Both the position numbers and the translations under genes were made by a program. A stretch of 64,000 nucleotides of DNA from Ctenosaura bakeri (Eukaryota; Chordata; Lepidosauria; Squamata; Iguanidae), in NCBI GenBank assembly GCA_948474755.1, contig CAOLHI010001475.1, positions 309,473-373,472 on the forward strand, in the 5' to 3' direction. The notes below the pieces were generated by a model that had not been told where the DNA came from, ran no database searches, and saw only the letters and a program-made list of their open reading frames with translations. This document shows positions 53,327 to 64,000 of this stretch, piece after piece. Positions within the stretch are counted from its first letter, which is position 1, and each line of letters opens with the position of its first letter.

Positions 53327-54735
53327 GTTTCAATATGCGGGGTGGGGAGGGGACAGAGTCTCACAACCTAACACAAAACAGGGAGTGGAAGAAAAGGCAA
53401 GTGGGATTCAGCAAAACTGAGAATGAGCCATTTTCAGATCCCTTGATAGTTTGCAACCACTAGAGAAAACAAATATCCAATTAATTGCAATCACAAGGAA
53501 AACACATATGAGTTCAGAATCTGATGTCCACATTAAATGCTGCAACTAATAATCTGGTTAACTGTGGAAGAGTAAATCAAACCAGGCAAATTTCAATTGT
53601 GGTCAGGAATTGTGTTAGGAATAGAATTTCTCCTGGGAGTTTCACACATGGCATATTTTTCTATCTTTTTATTACACTGTTAGGGATTACAGGAGTGCTT
53701 TCCATGTTCTCTCTTTCTGAATAGCAACGTCTAAGCAGACAGTTGGTTCCACTCGACTTCTTTCACAGTCTTAAAAATGGGTGAGAAAATGAGATCTCCA
53801 GTCACTTCTAATCATTGTATTTTATGAAATGCATGCAACTAACTTAATTACTCCCCCAGAGAATGTAGGCCTTCAGTATGCTAAACATTTTCAAAATGAA
53901 TAATTTTGCACACATACACACACACAAACACACACACACACATGAGTCACATGTGACTTTGGTCAGCATTATATCCTGGAATGTCAGAAGGGGAAAAACC
54001 CTGAGATTTTTAGGTTTGATACTGTTCTTCCCAAGCATGGGGGAAAAAAAGCTCTCCAATATATGGCCAAGAGGAAGAGGAAGGGAAGAAGCTCCCAGCT
54101 GAGCAGTAGCTCCAATTAGTCAACTGCAATCAAATTGCCCAAACCACAATTGGGAGAGTTTTAGCCAATTTCATAATTTTAATTATTTATTCCTCCAGCA
54201 GTCCTCAAAGGTGCTCTTTTAGCATCAAGCCAAGCTGAAGACAAATCTTTAAAATGCAGCACACAAGAATCTAAATCCATCTCTTCTGGGTATAGCACTT
54301 TATCTGCCTGGCAGAGCACTGACGCTAACTGAAATCACACTGCTGTGGAATACGTGGCTGAGAGAACAGCATAGGCACATCAGGAACATGCTTTCACAAA
54401 GGCAAGAGTTCCACAGCCCCAGTAGTTTCAATTAGTCATTAAATCAATTGGACAGGCCATCATTTAATAAATGAAGAGCATTGCTTACATCCTCATGACT
54501 AAATCCAAAAAGGAAATCTAATAATCAGATTTTTAAAATCCTTCTAATAAGGTCTGGATCTTTACTGAAAGATATATCACACATAAAGCTTGCATGACTT
54601 TTAAAAAAGAATTCTTCTTGCTTACCAGCAGAAATATCTAGCTCTTATTTCTCACCACTCCTTTACTCTTTCCTTCTTATCTGCCTCTGTAGCTTTTCTG
54701 TCATGTCAAATCCAAGTGCTCTTTGGTCTCTTTAA
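53327..54735. other. Unannotated stretch, possible conserved block at 54110-54500
   Basis: A (CA)n tract is at 53916-53941. From 54110 to 54500 there is repeat-poor DNA with TCATAATTTTAATTATTTATTCC, TTTCAATTAGTCATTAAATC and TCATTTAATAAATGAAG words typical of homeobox-rich regulatory DNA. Conservation is untested. Confidence 0.35.
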
Positions 54736-54940
54736 ACACTGCACAATTACACATTTCTTTATACTGTTTTTAACTGCCATATTTACATCCTAAAGAATCT
54801 TGGGGATGCACGAGAGCTCTCTAGCAGAGAAATTTAAATGCCTGACAAAACTGCAGATCCCAGGACTCCATAGGATAGAACCATGGCAATTAAAGTGGCA
54901 TCAATGTGCTATAGTTGCGTGGTATGAAAGACACCTTTGA
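54736..54940 (+). mobile_element. Old palindromic MITE (family F), copy 3
   Basis: TTTTTAACTGCCATATTTACATCC with AGAATCTTGGGGATGC at the left is answered by GCAGATCCCAGGACTCCATAGG and CCATGGCAATTAAAGTGGC at the right. AGAGCTCTCTAGCAGAGAA forms the centre. Same type as 8409-8625. Confidence 0.5.
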
Positions 54941-55645
54941 CTCCTCCTTTGCCCGCTCAGGTCACTTCTGTTCCACATAGCTAAACAATATTTCTTTTCA
55001 TTTTCTTGCCAAGGTACAACAATATGTGACGAGGTTAAAGGGGAGAACTGATTTGGGAGCTGTAAAATCTTGCTACCTTTCTGTCATCTCTCTGGTCCTC
55101 CCCCATCTCACTCCATGGTGGTGGATGCACGAAGTTAATATTGAACCAATAGCACATCTGGACTACTTTCATGCTAGCCCTTTTCTCTAGAACAATCTTT
55201 TATTTCCTCACATCTTTTCTACTAAGAATTCAGACGATGTTCTTGCAAGACAATTGCAAACCATTGTTTTCTGTATTATCCTGCTGTTCCATCCCCCTCC
55301 GTCGGCAAGGCTTGGCCCGTGGCATTTCCCACCTTTTAATTTTGCACATTACCTGGTATGTTACCATTTCCAATGCGGGATGCAGATTTCTACTGAAAGT
55401 TTTATGTTGCTTTAACGAAAACCTCCCTCCTTGTCACTTTTCCCAGGCCACTGAAACAGCACCATTCATTATGAGTGAAAAAAAAAAAAAGAAAATTCAG
55501 GAAGAAAAAAGAAATTTGGAAGTAAAATGAAGACAGAAATATATTTATCACCATCTTTTGACTGGTTAACATGAACATGAGAAGTTTCTGCTGATGATTA
55601 GTTACTTCTAAGTAAGCATTACTAAAGGATCTTGGCTGGTAAATA
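54941..55645. other. Unannotated stretch
   Basis: No gene is called. The 119-codon plus and 123-codon minus frames at 55171-55773 overlap antisense and show no domain. The minus one runs into the SINE. Confidence 0.45.
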
Positions 55646-55685
55646 AACAGTTGGAAATGACTTGAAAGCTCACAACAACAACAGT
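55646..55685 (+). repeat. Isolated Sauria SINE/Bov-B tail
   Basis: GGAAATGACTTGAAAGCTCACAACAACAACAG is the last part of a Sauria/Bov-B tail, sitting 12 bp upstream of a full SINE at 55697-55934. Confidence 0.7.
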
Positions 55686-55696
55686 AAGAGGTGTAA

Positions 55697-55934
55697 GAGC
55701 CAGTGTGGTGTAGTGGTTTGATTGTTGAACTGGAACACTGGGAGACTAGGGTTTGAATCCCTGCCCCAGCCAAGGAAATCTGCTGGGTGACCTTGGGTGA
55801 GTTACATTCTCACAGCCTCAGAGGAAGGTAATGGCAAATCCCCTCAGAACAAACCTTGCCAAGAAAATCCTGTGATAGGACCACCATAAGCTGAAAACAA
55901 CTTGAAGGCACACAACAACAACAATAACAACAAC
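55697..55934 (+). mobile_element. Sauria-type tRNA-derived SINE, near full length
   Basis: GAGCCAGTGTGGTGTAGTGG (A-box region), GGGTTTGAATCCC (B box), GGGTGACCTTGGGTGAGTTAC, CTCAGAGGAAGGTAATGGC, ATCCTGTGATAGGACCACC and a Bov-B-like tail CTTGAAGGCACACAACAACA. It is the most complete copy in the window and served as the local reference for the others. The right end is an (ACA)n-type tail. Confidence 0.9.
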
Positions 55935-57039
55935 CAAGTACTGTGCTCACTCGCCGGCCTCCTGTGAAAAGAAATGTGACAGTAAACAGCCTTCACTTAG
56001 AAGCAAATAAAGACTGTAATTTGTTCCTTCCTATGCTCCCTTATCTACTATGCTTTTTCTTTTTACCTTATTCCATGCTTTATGACCCTAGATAACTAGT
56101 ATATCACTTGGTATTTCTCTGCAGATTTCTCTGCTTGTCTAACCTTCTAGATCAGCCTTTCCACTCTCAGCCTCATGCAGAAGAACTGTGCTACCAGAGG
56201 AGCACCATCACAAAATGAACAAGCATATTTTGAGGCAGGAAAGGAGCAGAGAAAAGGACACAGCATGCTAGACTTTCTGCCTACGTGTGACAAGAGGAAT
56301 GGCAGACCGCCATGAGATTTCTATTTGCAGACATTTTCTTGTGGTGTTATTTAAAGCAATACAGTAGTCACTTCTCGACTTTTAAATCTAGAATGGTTTG
56401 GAAGGCAGCAACACTCCCAGCTGTGCTTTTCTGTTATTGTCAGGTCAGATACGATTCAGATTCACATTCAACATGGTAATACCACTGTGGCAGAATATAA
56501 ACTAGCACAGAATCCACAAGCCCCAAGGCATGGTTGAAAGTGCATAATTTGTAACCTTGCTGAAACTGTTTTTTTTTTAACAAGCAAACAAACAGAAACA
56601 ACAACAACAAACTAAGAGTTCATAAAGATTGCCCTTTTGTTGTAAGAACATTGCTCCTATTGTCTCCCAATTGTATGACAAAACAGTGTATATGCAGAGT
56701 CTTTTGGTTTTATCAAGTGAATAACAGTGACATTGAGCATACTTGATTGATCAGATGGCCATACAAAGAGGTAATAATAAATAGATTAAATCAAGTACAT
56801 TACAATAATAAATATGAGTGGGAAGTAATATATGAGAATTTCAATTGTCATCAAAAGTAGAATTCCCTTCCAGGATTTGAATCCACAGGTTTTCCAAATT
56901 CAGTACATCCTTCATAGCTTGTTGCTATTCCTGCTTAAGAATCTTTTGATGAATATGGATGGAATGAAACATTATTCACAGTTCATGTTCTTGCAGAAAA
57001 ATGGGTCCCCCAAAGATAGAAAAAAAAACTTTTTAAAAA
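55935..57039. other. Unannotated stretch
   Basis: No recognised gene or repeat beyond short (AAC)n-like words near 56590. Confidence 0.5.
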
Positions 57040-57860
57040 AGTATCAAAGAATTTTTGCAATTTGCAAAGTCTCCTGTGGAGAAGTATTCTGGGCTTCAAT
57101 GCAGATCGTTGTCTGCATTAAAACTTATTTTCCCCAAAATTCTGTCTGTTTGGTCATGTAGAAGTTGTACTCTCTGTATAGTAGACACTATGTTTTGTGC
57201 AAAAACAAAACACAACAGCACTGCTTCCTGTGTTTGAAAAGAGTTCCTCCCCACACGCACAGAAAAGCCACATCCATATTTCTACACAGATTAATTCCCT
57301 AAAAGGTGTGAATCCTCTTGAGAATGGCACAAAAATCTTCATTTTTCTCCCACATCGTGAAGAATAATATGGAGAATTTTTGCCCATATTTATAAGGAGG
57401 AAGAATGAAGAGATTTGCATCCCTAGTCAAGACTTGAATATGAAATGGGACCCAGCCAACTTACTTTCTTTCAGAAATAGGATATATCACTTAGGGAATG
57501 AGGTTTGCGCAAGTCAGAGTAACATGACTTACAGAAATACATTGATTCGAAGACAGATTTTTCTTAAGAGGGGGAACATGTCTTCCAAACAAAAAGCAAT
57601 GTTTTTGGTCAGCAATCAGAATATGTGTGACATTTATGCAAATATTTATGCAAATATTTGTGAAAATTCTGCACAAAAACATTGCTTCTTATGTAGAAAA
57701 ACCCTTTTTCTCTATGGAAAAAAAAGACATATTTTTGTGGAAATGTAATTCTCTGAAGTTCTGAATTGTGAAAGATCTCATAGCTCTTTTTTTTTTTTTG
57801 GTGGGTAGATGTCCTGAGTGTTGGGACATCATTTTCATCAAGGATGCAAATATTAATGAG
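57040..57860. repeat. Probable family H related sequence
   Basis: Reiterated words similar to family H: TTTTGTGCAAAAACAAAACAC, CTTCCTGTGTTTGAAAAG, TCTGCACAAAAACATTGC, ATGTAGAAAAACCCTTTTTC, CTGAATTGTGAAAGATCTC and GGACATCATTTTCATC. It is more diverged than the 50-51 kb copies, with limits uncertain. The frames at 56832-57161 and 57380-57748 run through it and are not convincing genes. Confidence 0.35.
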
Positions 57861-60732
57861 CATTTCATCCATGCCTATTTATTTTGTGTTTGATGTTATT
57901 TGCCAGCCTTTTGGGTTCACAAGTTTTAGTAGTCAAAAGACACATTAATAATTTCAGAATTAAAATGAAAGAAAACAAGGTGTACACAATTTAGAGCAAA
58001 ATACAAATAAACAGAAAATAACTGGTTGCTTCTTGTATGCAGTGTGAGTCAAGCTGATTGTGTCATTGTGTCTTTCTTGGCCTATTCTGTTAGTAGTACA
58101 AGTAAGTTGTCATGTTTTATAGGACAACAGACAACACAGCAGAAGCTGTGTGTAATCTGTACAGAACCTACCCAATACTCACATTTCAAGGAGCTAGAAA
58201 GGACTGGATAACAGATGGGAAAATCTATCCATTTTGCTTTTTTCCACATTCAGATTTTATAACGAATCCAAGGATTTTCTTACAGCATTTTCAAAACTAC
58301 CTGAAATAAAACCCCACTCATTCTGCATCAGCCAATTTAAAGGAGTACAGCTACTCCCAGAATGAAAAGGAACACGTTGTACCCTTTTACTTTAAAAGGC
58401 AAAGAGTCTCTCAGAAAGAAAAGATGGCATCCCTAATTTGTCATTAACTTGGTTAAAAATACCAGGATTCAAACCCAGAGTTTAAAGAGTAAGTATTCAG
58501 AGACCACGTTCTAGATAAACAAATCCATTATTTCAGTTTTTCACCCATATTTTAATTCTTTCTAACCTTTAAGGAGATATTTGCTTATTTCTGTATATTT
58601 TTATAAAAAACTTAAAAAAAAACACTCATCACTCCCTAGACTGTTTATCTTACTTATTATTTTCACAAGATTGGGGTGCACACTTATTTCACACTTATTT
58701 CATTCTTGCACACAAAGAATGAATATTTTTTTTAAAAAAATCTCCTCAATTGGTGAGATCACCAGACCTTTTTTTTGCATAAAAATTGTTTGCATGAAAA
58801 AAAAACCTTGTTTAGTGTAAAAAGTTAATTTCTTTATATTCAAAATTTTCTATTAAAAAAAAGACAGGTTTTGTACAAAGGAATTTTTACAAAGAAAGGA
58901 AACCATGAGCAAAAAATATTACAGAGGCTGATCATTTCCTCCAATGACTTGCTGTCACAGGACAAGAAAATCTGTGAGCACTTTTTACCTCCCACCTGAA
59001 GATGTGGAGATCATCAGGGTTTTATATTTTCTCCCACAAGCTGAGCAAGTCTGAGCCAACCACATGCCAGTCTGAGGCAACATAAACTTCAGTGCAGACA
59101 CACCATCTGCCTCATTAGATCTTAATTCATTCCAAGGGAGAAAAGGAGAGAAAAGCAAGGGATGACTTCTGAAGGAACCACTTTAAGACAGTGTCATCTC
59201 ATTGACTAATTAAACTGTAGGTTTATTAAATTGTTGTGTTCATGCACTCATTATTCATTCAACTGGAGCGCTCCCTGCCTTAAATCAGGAAAACAAATTA
59301 GCTATATATAAAGAAAGCATCAGTTTTCTTTATTCTCAAATAATCTCGTTGAAACAAAAGGAAGAACTTTGGTGATCTTTTCTGGTTGAATGTTTTCAGC
59401 ATAGCTTTTCTGGAAGTTTACTCCATAGTCTGATTTTTATGTGCCTTTTTGTTATCTGTGTCTTCCAAGGGAACTCAAATGACTGCAACTTTCATTATAG
59501 ACTATAATTCAGCCATCTGTAACTCGGGAAATTAATTTGTTTGGAAGATAAGATCTAGGGGGTTTAACCTACTTTCATCTGAGGTCTAGAATCCAGAAAA
59601 GCTGTATGGAGCACAAGGCTTCACATTGAAGTAAAACATTGCTGAGTATTATGTACAATGGTAGTTTGATATTCATTTACTATCATTTTTTAACAAAATG
59701 CTCACTGATCTCATTTTCATCCTCTAGGAACCTTTCAAAGATTACCTCAATTGTGCATTGCATTTGTAACTAACAGTAATGGAATGGAGAATGAAAGCCA
59801 CCATGTTTGTAGCCCCTTTCCAATCACAGGGAAAGTCTTCACATACTGGGCTGGCCAAAGATATTTTGCTGTCTGAGGGGAGGACAGCTTTGTGCTCTTT
59901 CCACTGGCAACAGAATAGCATTCCCCACCATATTTGAGAACAACAGACTTGTTTAGTGGGTGCAAGAGAGGCTGTGTGACACATAAACAATGATGTTATG
60001 GTATTTTTTGAAATGCAGGCCTTATTTATTGGTGTGTTTACAAGCTTAGCATTCTCAGAAGTGAGAATGTAGATTCTGTGCATACTTAGGAGATGCAGGC
60101 TTTGCTGTTTTGTAGTTCTTTCCCTATCCAAGGCCACTGGACATCCTAAAAATGCCCTAGACCAAGAAGTGGATCAGCAAGAATCAGTTGTGGCAGTTCC
60201 AGTAGCAATATTCCAAGGAAAGTTCAATAATAGAGGAGATTGTGCTGGTATATCTATCTGTCTGTTCCAGAGCAGTCTTCATCTTCACCAGAAACATGTC
60301 TTTCATAAAACAAATAGGTCTTGCTTATTTGAGTTCAGGCTATCCCCAAAGAGTTTAAATTACAGCAGGGATACATTACAGTAATACATTATTGAAGAGA
60401 AATCCATCTCAAACTCCAGCTCCTTTAGAAATTGCAGCTAAACTTGGAGGGAGTAGGAAAATCCAAATAAATGACACCTAATGTCATCATTCCTGCAAAT
60501 CAAAAAGTCCTTTTGGTGTCAACCCTAAAAGTTTTGGTTCCATTATATCACTGCATTTACAGCTCTGCCCTTCAATGTTAAGAAACACTCCAAGCCAAAC
60601 AAAAAAGGGTTTGCCATTGCTTCTAGTCCTGCATCTACCATCTGAGGTGATTACCAGTCACATAGGGATGTGGGGGTGGGGGGGTGATTCACCCCTCGGT
60701 GGCAACCTTTCTGGGGTATCCTGGCCTGTGGG
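57861..60732. other. Unannotated stretch, possible conserved block at 59090-59330
   Basis: No gene recognised. 59090-59330 is repeat-poor with CATTAGATCTTAATTCATTCC, TGACTAATTAAACTG, GTTTATTAAATTG and TTATTCATTCAACTGGAG, dense TAAT-core words. The 131-codon minus frame at 59742-60137 has no recognisable domain. 58560-58900 is T/A-rich and may hold another decayed family H piece. Confidence 0.4.
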
Positions 60733-60856
60733 CATGCCCCTGCACACCTTGGTCATGCCCCTGCGTGCCCTGACCATGCCCCGCACAACTTGGCTATGCA
60801 CCCACACACCACAGCCATGCCTTTGCACACAGTGGCCACGCCCCTCGTGCTGTAGC
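60733..60856 (+). repeat. 21-bp GC-rich minisatellite, about 6 units
   Basis: Units start CATGCCCCTGCACACCTTGG, CATGCCCCTGCGTGCCCTG, CATGCCCCGCACAACTTGG, ATGCACCCACACACCAC, CATGCCTTTGCACACAGTGG and CACGCCCCTCGTGCTGTAGC. Period 20-21 bp, diverged between units. It is preceded by a G-rich stretch (GTGGGGGTGGGGGGG) at 60670-60684. The 115-codon frame at 60575-60922 is a by-product. Confidence 0.85.
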
Positions 60857-62279
60857 CCAGCTCCCCTCCTGCCCCCCCTTCACATTCTCCAAGCTCCACC
60901 ACTGGTGATTACTGCAGTCTGACAGTTGGGCTAGATGTGTGAAAGCTAAAGAACCCTTTTTGTATGTGCATAGATTACAAGCGTACAAAAGCCTCCCCAC
61001 ACAACATGCTGGAGGTGCCGTGCAGAAAGAGTTTAAATGAGCATTTATGCAGAAAGGCCACCAGACTGCAAAACAGGAAGATCAGAATGAACTTGTTTAT
61101 CTAGGCATAATAAGGAGATGAAGGGCATTTACACATTCATAGTTTTTTCCTTTTCTTTATTTTCTTTTTTCTGCACTGTCTTTAGCTTTACTGAGAAGAT
61201 CCATCTGGTAGCAGCGATATTTTACAGCCCTTTGACTGACACAATACAGCAGGAAAGGGTTTTGTTTTGTTTTTAAATGTGGTCCTAAAAAATTAAAAAT
61301 GCCTTTGGTTAGGTCCTAATGAGTTTAGAGGCCTTAATAAAATCTATTATTCTCAACATCTGCTGTTGATGGTTATCCCGATTTTCTTCCTATTGACAAT
61401 GAACAAAGTGTTCCATTTTACTATTAGGGTGCTCTCTTTTATGCACACGCATACATATACACACACAGGCGGGGGGCAGAAAGAGAGGAGAAGAGAGTTG
61501 GTAAGATTCCTGCCTATGTACTAATGATGAACTCGAATTAAGCTGCATTAAAATGAAGGAGGAATGTACTGTTCTGCAAATAGTGCAACTATTGCAAATA
61601 GTGCAATAGTTGCACAAGAGTTCATATGATTCTATTGTAAGTTAGGTTTAAACTGGAATGGCAGCTGAACCTTATTTTACCCCTACTGTTAGAATAGTGT
61701 CCTCTGCCATGCCTGAGATAGCAGGTTAGTTCAGGAATTCCAGGTACACATAGCTTCATCCTAAAAGAGGGAAACAGCCAGGTTGTCATGGGAAACATCC
61801 AGGGCCTGCATCTATTGGCCCCCTCTGCATATTCCTGCAGCCATAGCTTGAAAGTACCTATGGTCATGCTTCCACTTTTGTGAGTTTGACCTTCACAAAT
61901 GTGATTATTTGTAGATTGTTTGCTGCTGCTTCTGTTTCCCTCACTCACTCACATGGGCAGAGGAGCGGGAGGAGGGGAGGTGGGCATTGGGCATTCCTGT
62001 ACTCACTCAGGTGGGCAATGGAAGATATTCATGTTTTCTTTTGTTTTGTTTTTCACAAGGGTCTTTCTCTGCTAACCCTCACAAAATGGGAGGCCAACTG
62101 TAATTAGAAATAACACATTTCTTGCAATTGACTTATTTCTTTATTAATAAAAGTACAAGTTTATCACTGTAACATAATAAGGAATACTGTTACTCCTCTT
62201 TTGGTCTAACTATAACATTTTAGTTACTTTTCTAGTTAGAAGCACCTGTTCTCACTAAATAATGGAGAAAGAATACCAC
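60857..62279. other. Unannotated stretch with a 14-bp perfect hairpin
   Basis: Nothing recognised except GTGCAACTATTGCA (61583-61596), spacer AATAG, then TGCAATAGTTGCAC (61602-61615), a perfect short inverted repeat. The surrounding CTGCAAATAGTGC repeats the same word. Confidence 0.5.
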
Positions 62280-62493
62280 AGAATAGCAATAGCATGTGTA
62301 TTTCTTTACTGCTTATCAGCTAAGCACTCCCTAAGCGGTTTACAATGTGTTAGCTAATTGCCCCCAACAAGCTGGGCACTCATTTTACCAACCTGCGGAA
62401 GGATGGAAAGCTGAGTCAAGCTGAAGCCCGGCAAGATTGAACTCACAATCTTGTGGCTGCAGTACCAGCATTTAACCACTGCATCACACAGGG
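62280..62493 (-). mobile_element. tRNA-derived SINE (non-Sauria type)
   Basis: On the minus strand: GTGTGATGCAGTGGTTAAATG (A-box region), GTGAGTTCAATCTTGCC (B box), GGCTTCAGCTTGACTCAGC, TTCCATCCTTCCGCAGG, TAAAATGAGTGCCCAGC, TTGTTGGGGGCAATTAGC, then TGTAAACCGCTTAGGGAGTG. This is a common squamate SINE layout. The tail family is probably LINE (CR1/L2)-derived, which is from memory. Confidence 0.8.
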
Positions 62494-64000
62494 CATAAAT
62501 GCAGACTTCTGCCTTATGCTCTTTTGAGGATGTTGAGGAGACAGTAAGGTAGATTAGAGGAGATAGAATTTTGCACCATAGATCAACAGCTTGCAACATT
62601 CAGATATTTTGAAAGTAGCTAAAAGTTACTAAGATAATATCTTTCAGTTACTTTGAAAATAGACAGAAACTTTAGTTACTTTGAAAATAAGACAGTAATA
62701 TTTAGTTACTTAGAAAATATCTGAATGCTTAGGTTCTGAGAAGTATGAAGCATTATTTTTACAAACTGTAGCTGCAAATGTACACATTTTTTAAAGTGGC
62801 CTTGGAAACTGTATGGTCCCCGGTTTTCCGAAGCTGGAAGTGAAGAATCTCCATTTCACAACTGCTGTGCTAGTGGTGGCAACTACCCTACCAGAGGAGT
62901 ATGTAATGTACACCCACACCAGTGAATAACTTTATGTAGGATAGCTTCCCAGTTTATGAGGAGTACCATGACTGAAATGCTAGACACAGGTACCAAGGAG
63001 TAGATTGCAACAGCATTACAATAAACAGCATAAGTTCAGTCTGTAAGAACTTTATCAAAAGACTTCAGCCTAATGATATGCAATTTCTGTGGCTGGAAAT
63101 GCAAACAGTCTTGCATAGTGTAGTTACCATTTAAATCCCAAGAGCAAAGAGGGAATCACATCAAAGAAAAGGGAAAAAACAGTTTTCATCCATTGTTGAT
63201 CATTTTTCTCATCTTCTGAATTCTAGTAGTCTAATCTAGCACCAACTTAAAAGCATGAAAGCCTTGTTACACTGTATTCACTTTCCAGAGAAAGAGATAT
63301 CCAGCGATGTCCCAGGTGATGTTACTATACTTGCTTTGACAAACATCCAGAAGCTCTTGTTCTCCCACATCACTAATCACAAGGAGGTGGTACCATTACC
63401 CTCCCCAAAAAACCTACAAAACTCACCAAAGAGTAATTATGAACACAAAGAGCTACCCATGGGGAAGTGGTTGTTTTGGAAATGGTATTGGAATATTAAT
63501 AAAAATGAAAACATTTTGTTAGCACACAGCTTTAAGAAACTGAATGCCATAATGTTGTACAAACTGGATAAATGCCCACATAAATAAAATGAAGAATTAT
63601 TTAGTACTAGAATGATGATTTTGAGATTCTTGCTAAAATCATATATTCTGCAACAACTTAGACTCCTTACAGGACAAGTACACACTGGGCTTCAGAAATG
63701 CACACACACTGTATGGAATTAAGAGGAAATGAGCTGAAACTATTAATTAAACTTTGAGGCTGCAAAGGGTCTGAGATAGTGGATAATTTTTTAGTCTCTT
63801 TTCAAGGACTGTCCTAAGTAAAAGAAAACCTTCCAAGTATATGGATATTCCATTGCCGTTAATATAATATATACCCTGCTGTCTACTATTTCTGCAACGG
63901 GAAGTGTTTTGATTGACCTTTTCCTTTTGTAAAGAAAACTGGAGAAAGATAAGTGGCAAACACATTCATATATATACACAGACCAAAGAAGCAGTGTATT
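62494..64000. other. Unannotated stretch with a small tandem/inverted structure
   Basis: 62642-62727 holds three units of about 30 bp beginning TTTAGTTACTTTGAAAATA. The last unit is also mirrored at 62598-62624 (CATTCAGATATTTT...CTAAA on both arms). The 110-codon frame at 63255-63587 has no recognisable domain and no splice or promoter context, so it is not called. Confidence 0.5.

Noticed and set aside
55697..55775. tRNA gene
   Set aside because: A and B boxes are present but the sequence is the head of a Sauria-type SINE and does not fold as an intact tRNA with acceptor stem.
60733..60856. CRISPR-like array of short repeats
   Set aside because: Units are contiguous without spacers and diverged. 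This is a minisatellite in a vertebrate-type genome.
63255..63587. 110-codon frame near the right edge
   Set aside because: No recognisable domain, no visible promoter or splice sites, and A/T-rich composition. Not enough to call a gene.

Overview
This window looks like a gene-free stretch of a squamate reptile (lizard-type) nuclear genome. No protein-coding exon, tRNA gene, rRNA gene or CRISPR array is supported. Every open reading frame over about 100 codons lies inside a transposable element, is antisense to one, or has no recognisable composition. The lineage call rests on the repeats: tRNA-derived SINEs with a Bov-B-like tail (Sauria SINE type), a 5S-rRNA-derived SINE with the same kind of tail, CR1 and L3-like LINEs, low-copy 5'-truncated L1s, LTR elements and several MITE families. 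No database search was run, so family names are recognition calls.

Layout. 1-6 kb: an LTR-type retroelement remnant, an unclassified repeat with a 33-bp tandem duplication, and the first MITEs. 6-12 kb: dense MITEs (Tigger/MER2-like, a second TA-bounded family, Harbinger-like), a CR1 3' end, and a palindromic MITE containing a Sauria SINE. 13-14 kb: a solo LTR with TATA box and AATAAA. 15-19.5 kb: five palindromic MITEs and a Tigger-like element. 22-23 kb: an older repeat split by a MITE. 25.3-26.7 kb: a long dead CR1 on the minus strand. 29-31.3 kb: a MITE next to a 1.75-kb 5'-truncated L1 with a 14-bp target duplication. 34.8-36.3 kb: an L3-like LINE split by a MITE with a reconstructable empty site. 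42.0-42.2 kb: a perfect 73-bp inverted repeat with a 19-bp spacer. 45.3-47.1 kb: a three-layer nest (Sauria SINE, then LTR, then L1) with target duplications at both insertion steps. 48-53.4 kb: another MITE, a CR1 fragment, copies of an unclassified repeat, and a 5S-derived SINE. 54-64 kb: more SINEs, a 21-bp minisatellite, and long stretches without recognisable repeats.

How the parts relate. At least eleven MITEs in three sequence families (about 200, 440-520 and 415 bp) share terminal GGCC(A/T)TTTCYGCAC-like ends. Eight of the eleven have an exact 3-bp target duplication, which points to one PIF/Harbinger-like transposase acting in trans from elsewhere. Between the repeats are several repeat-poor, AT-rich blocks with homeobox- and POU-like words. 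They could be conserved noncoding elements of a gene desert or large intron, but that is inference only.
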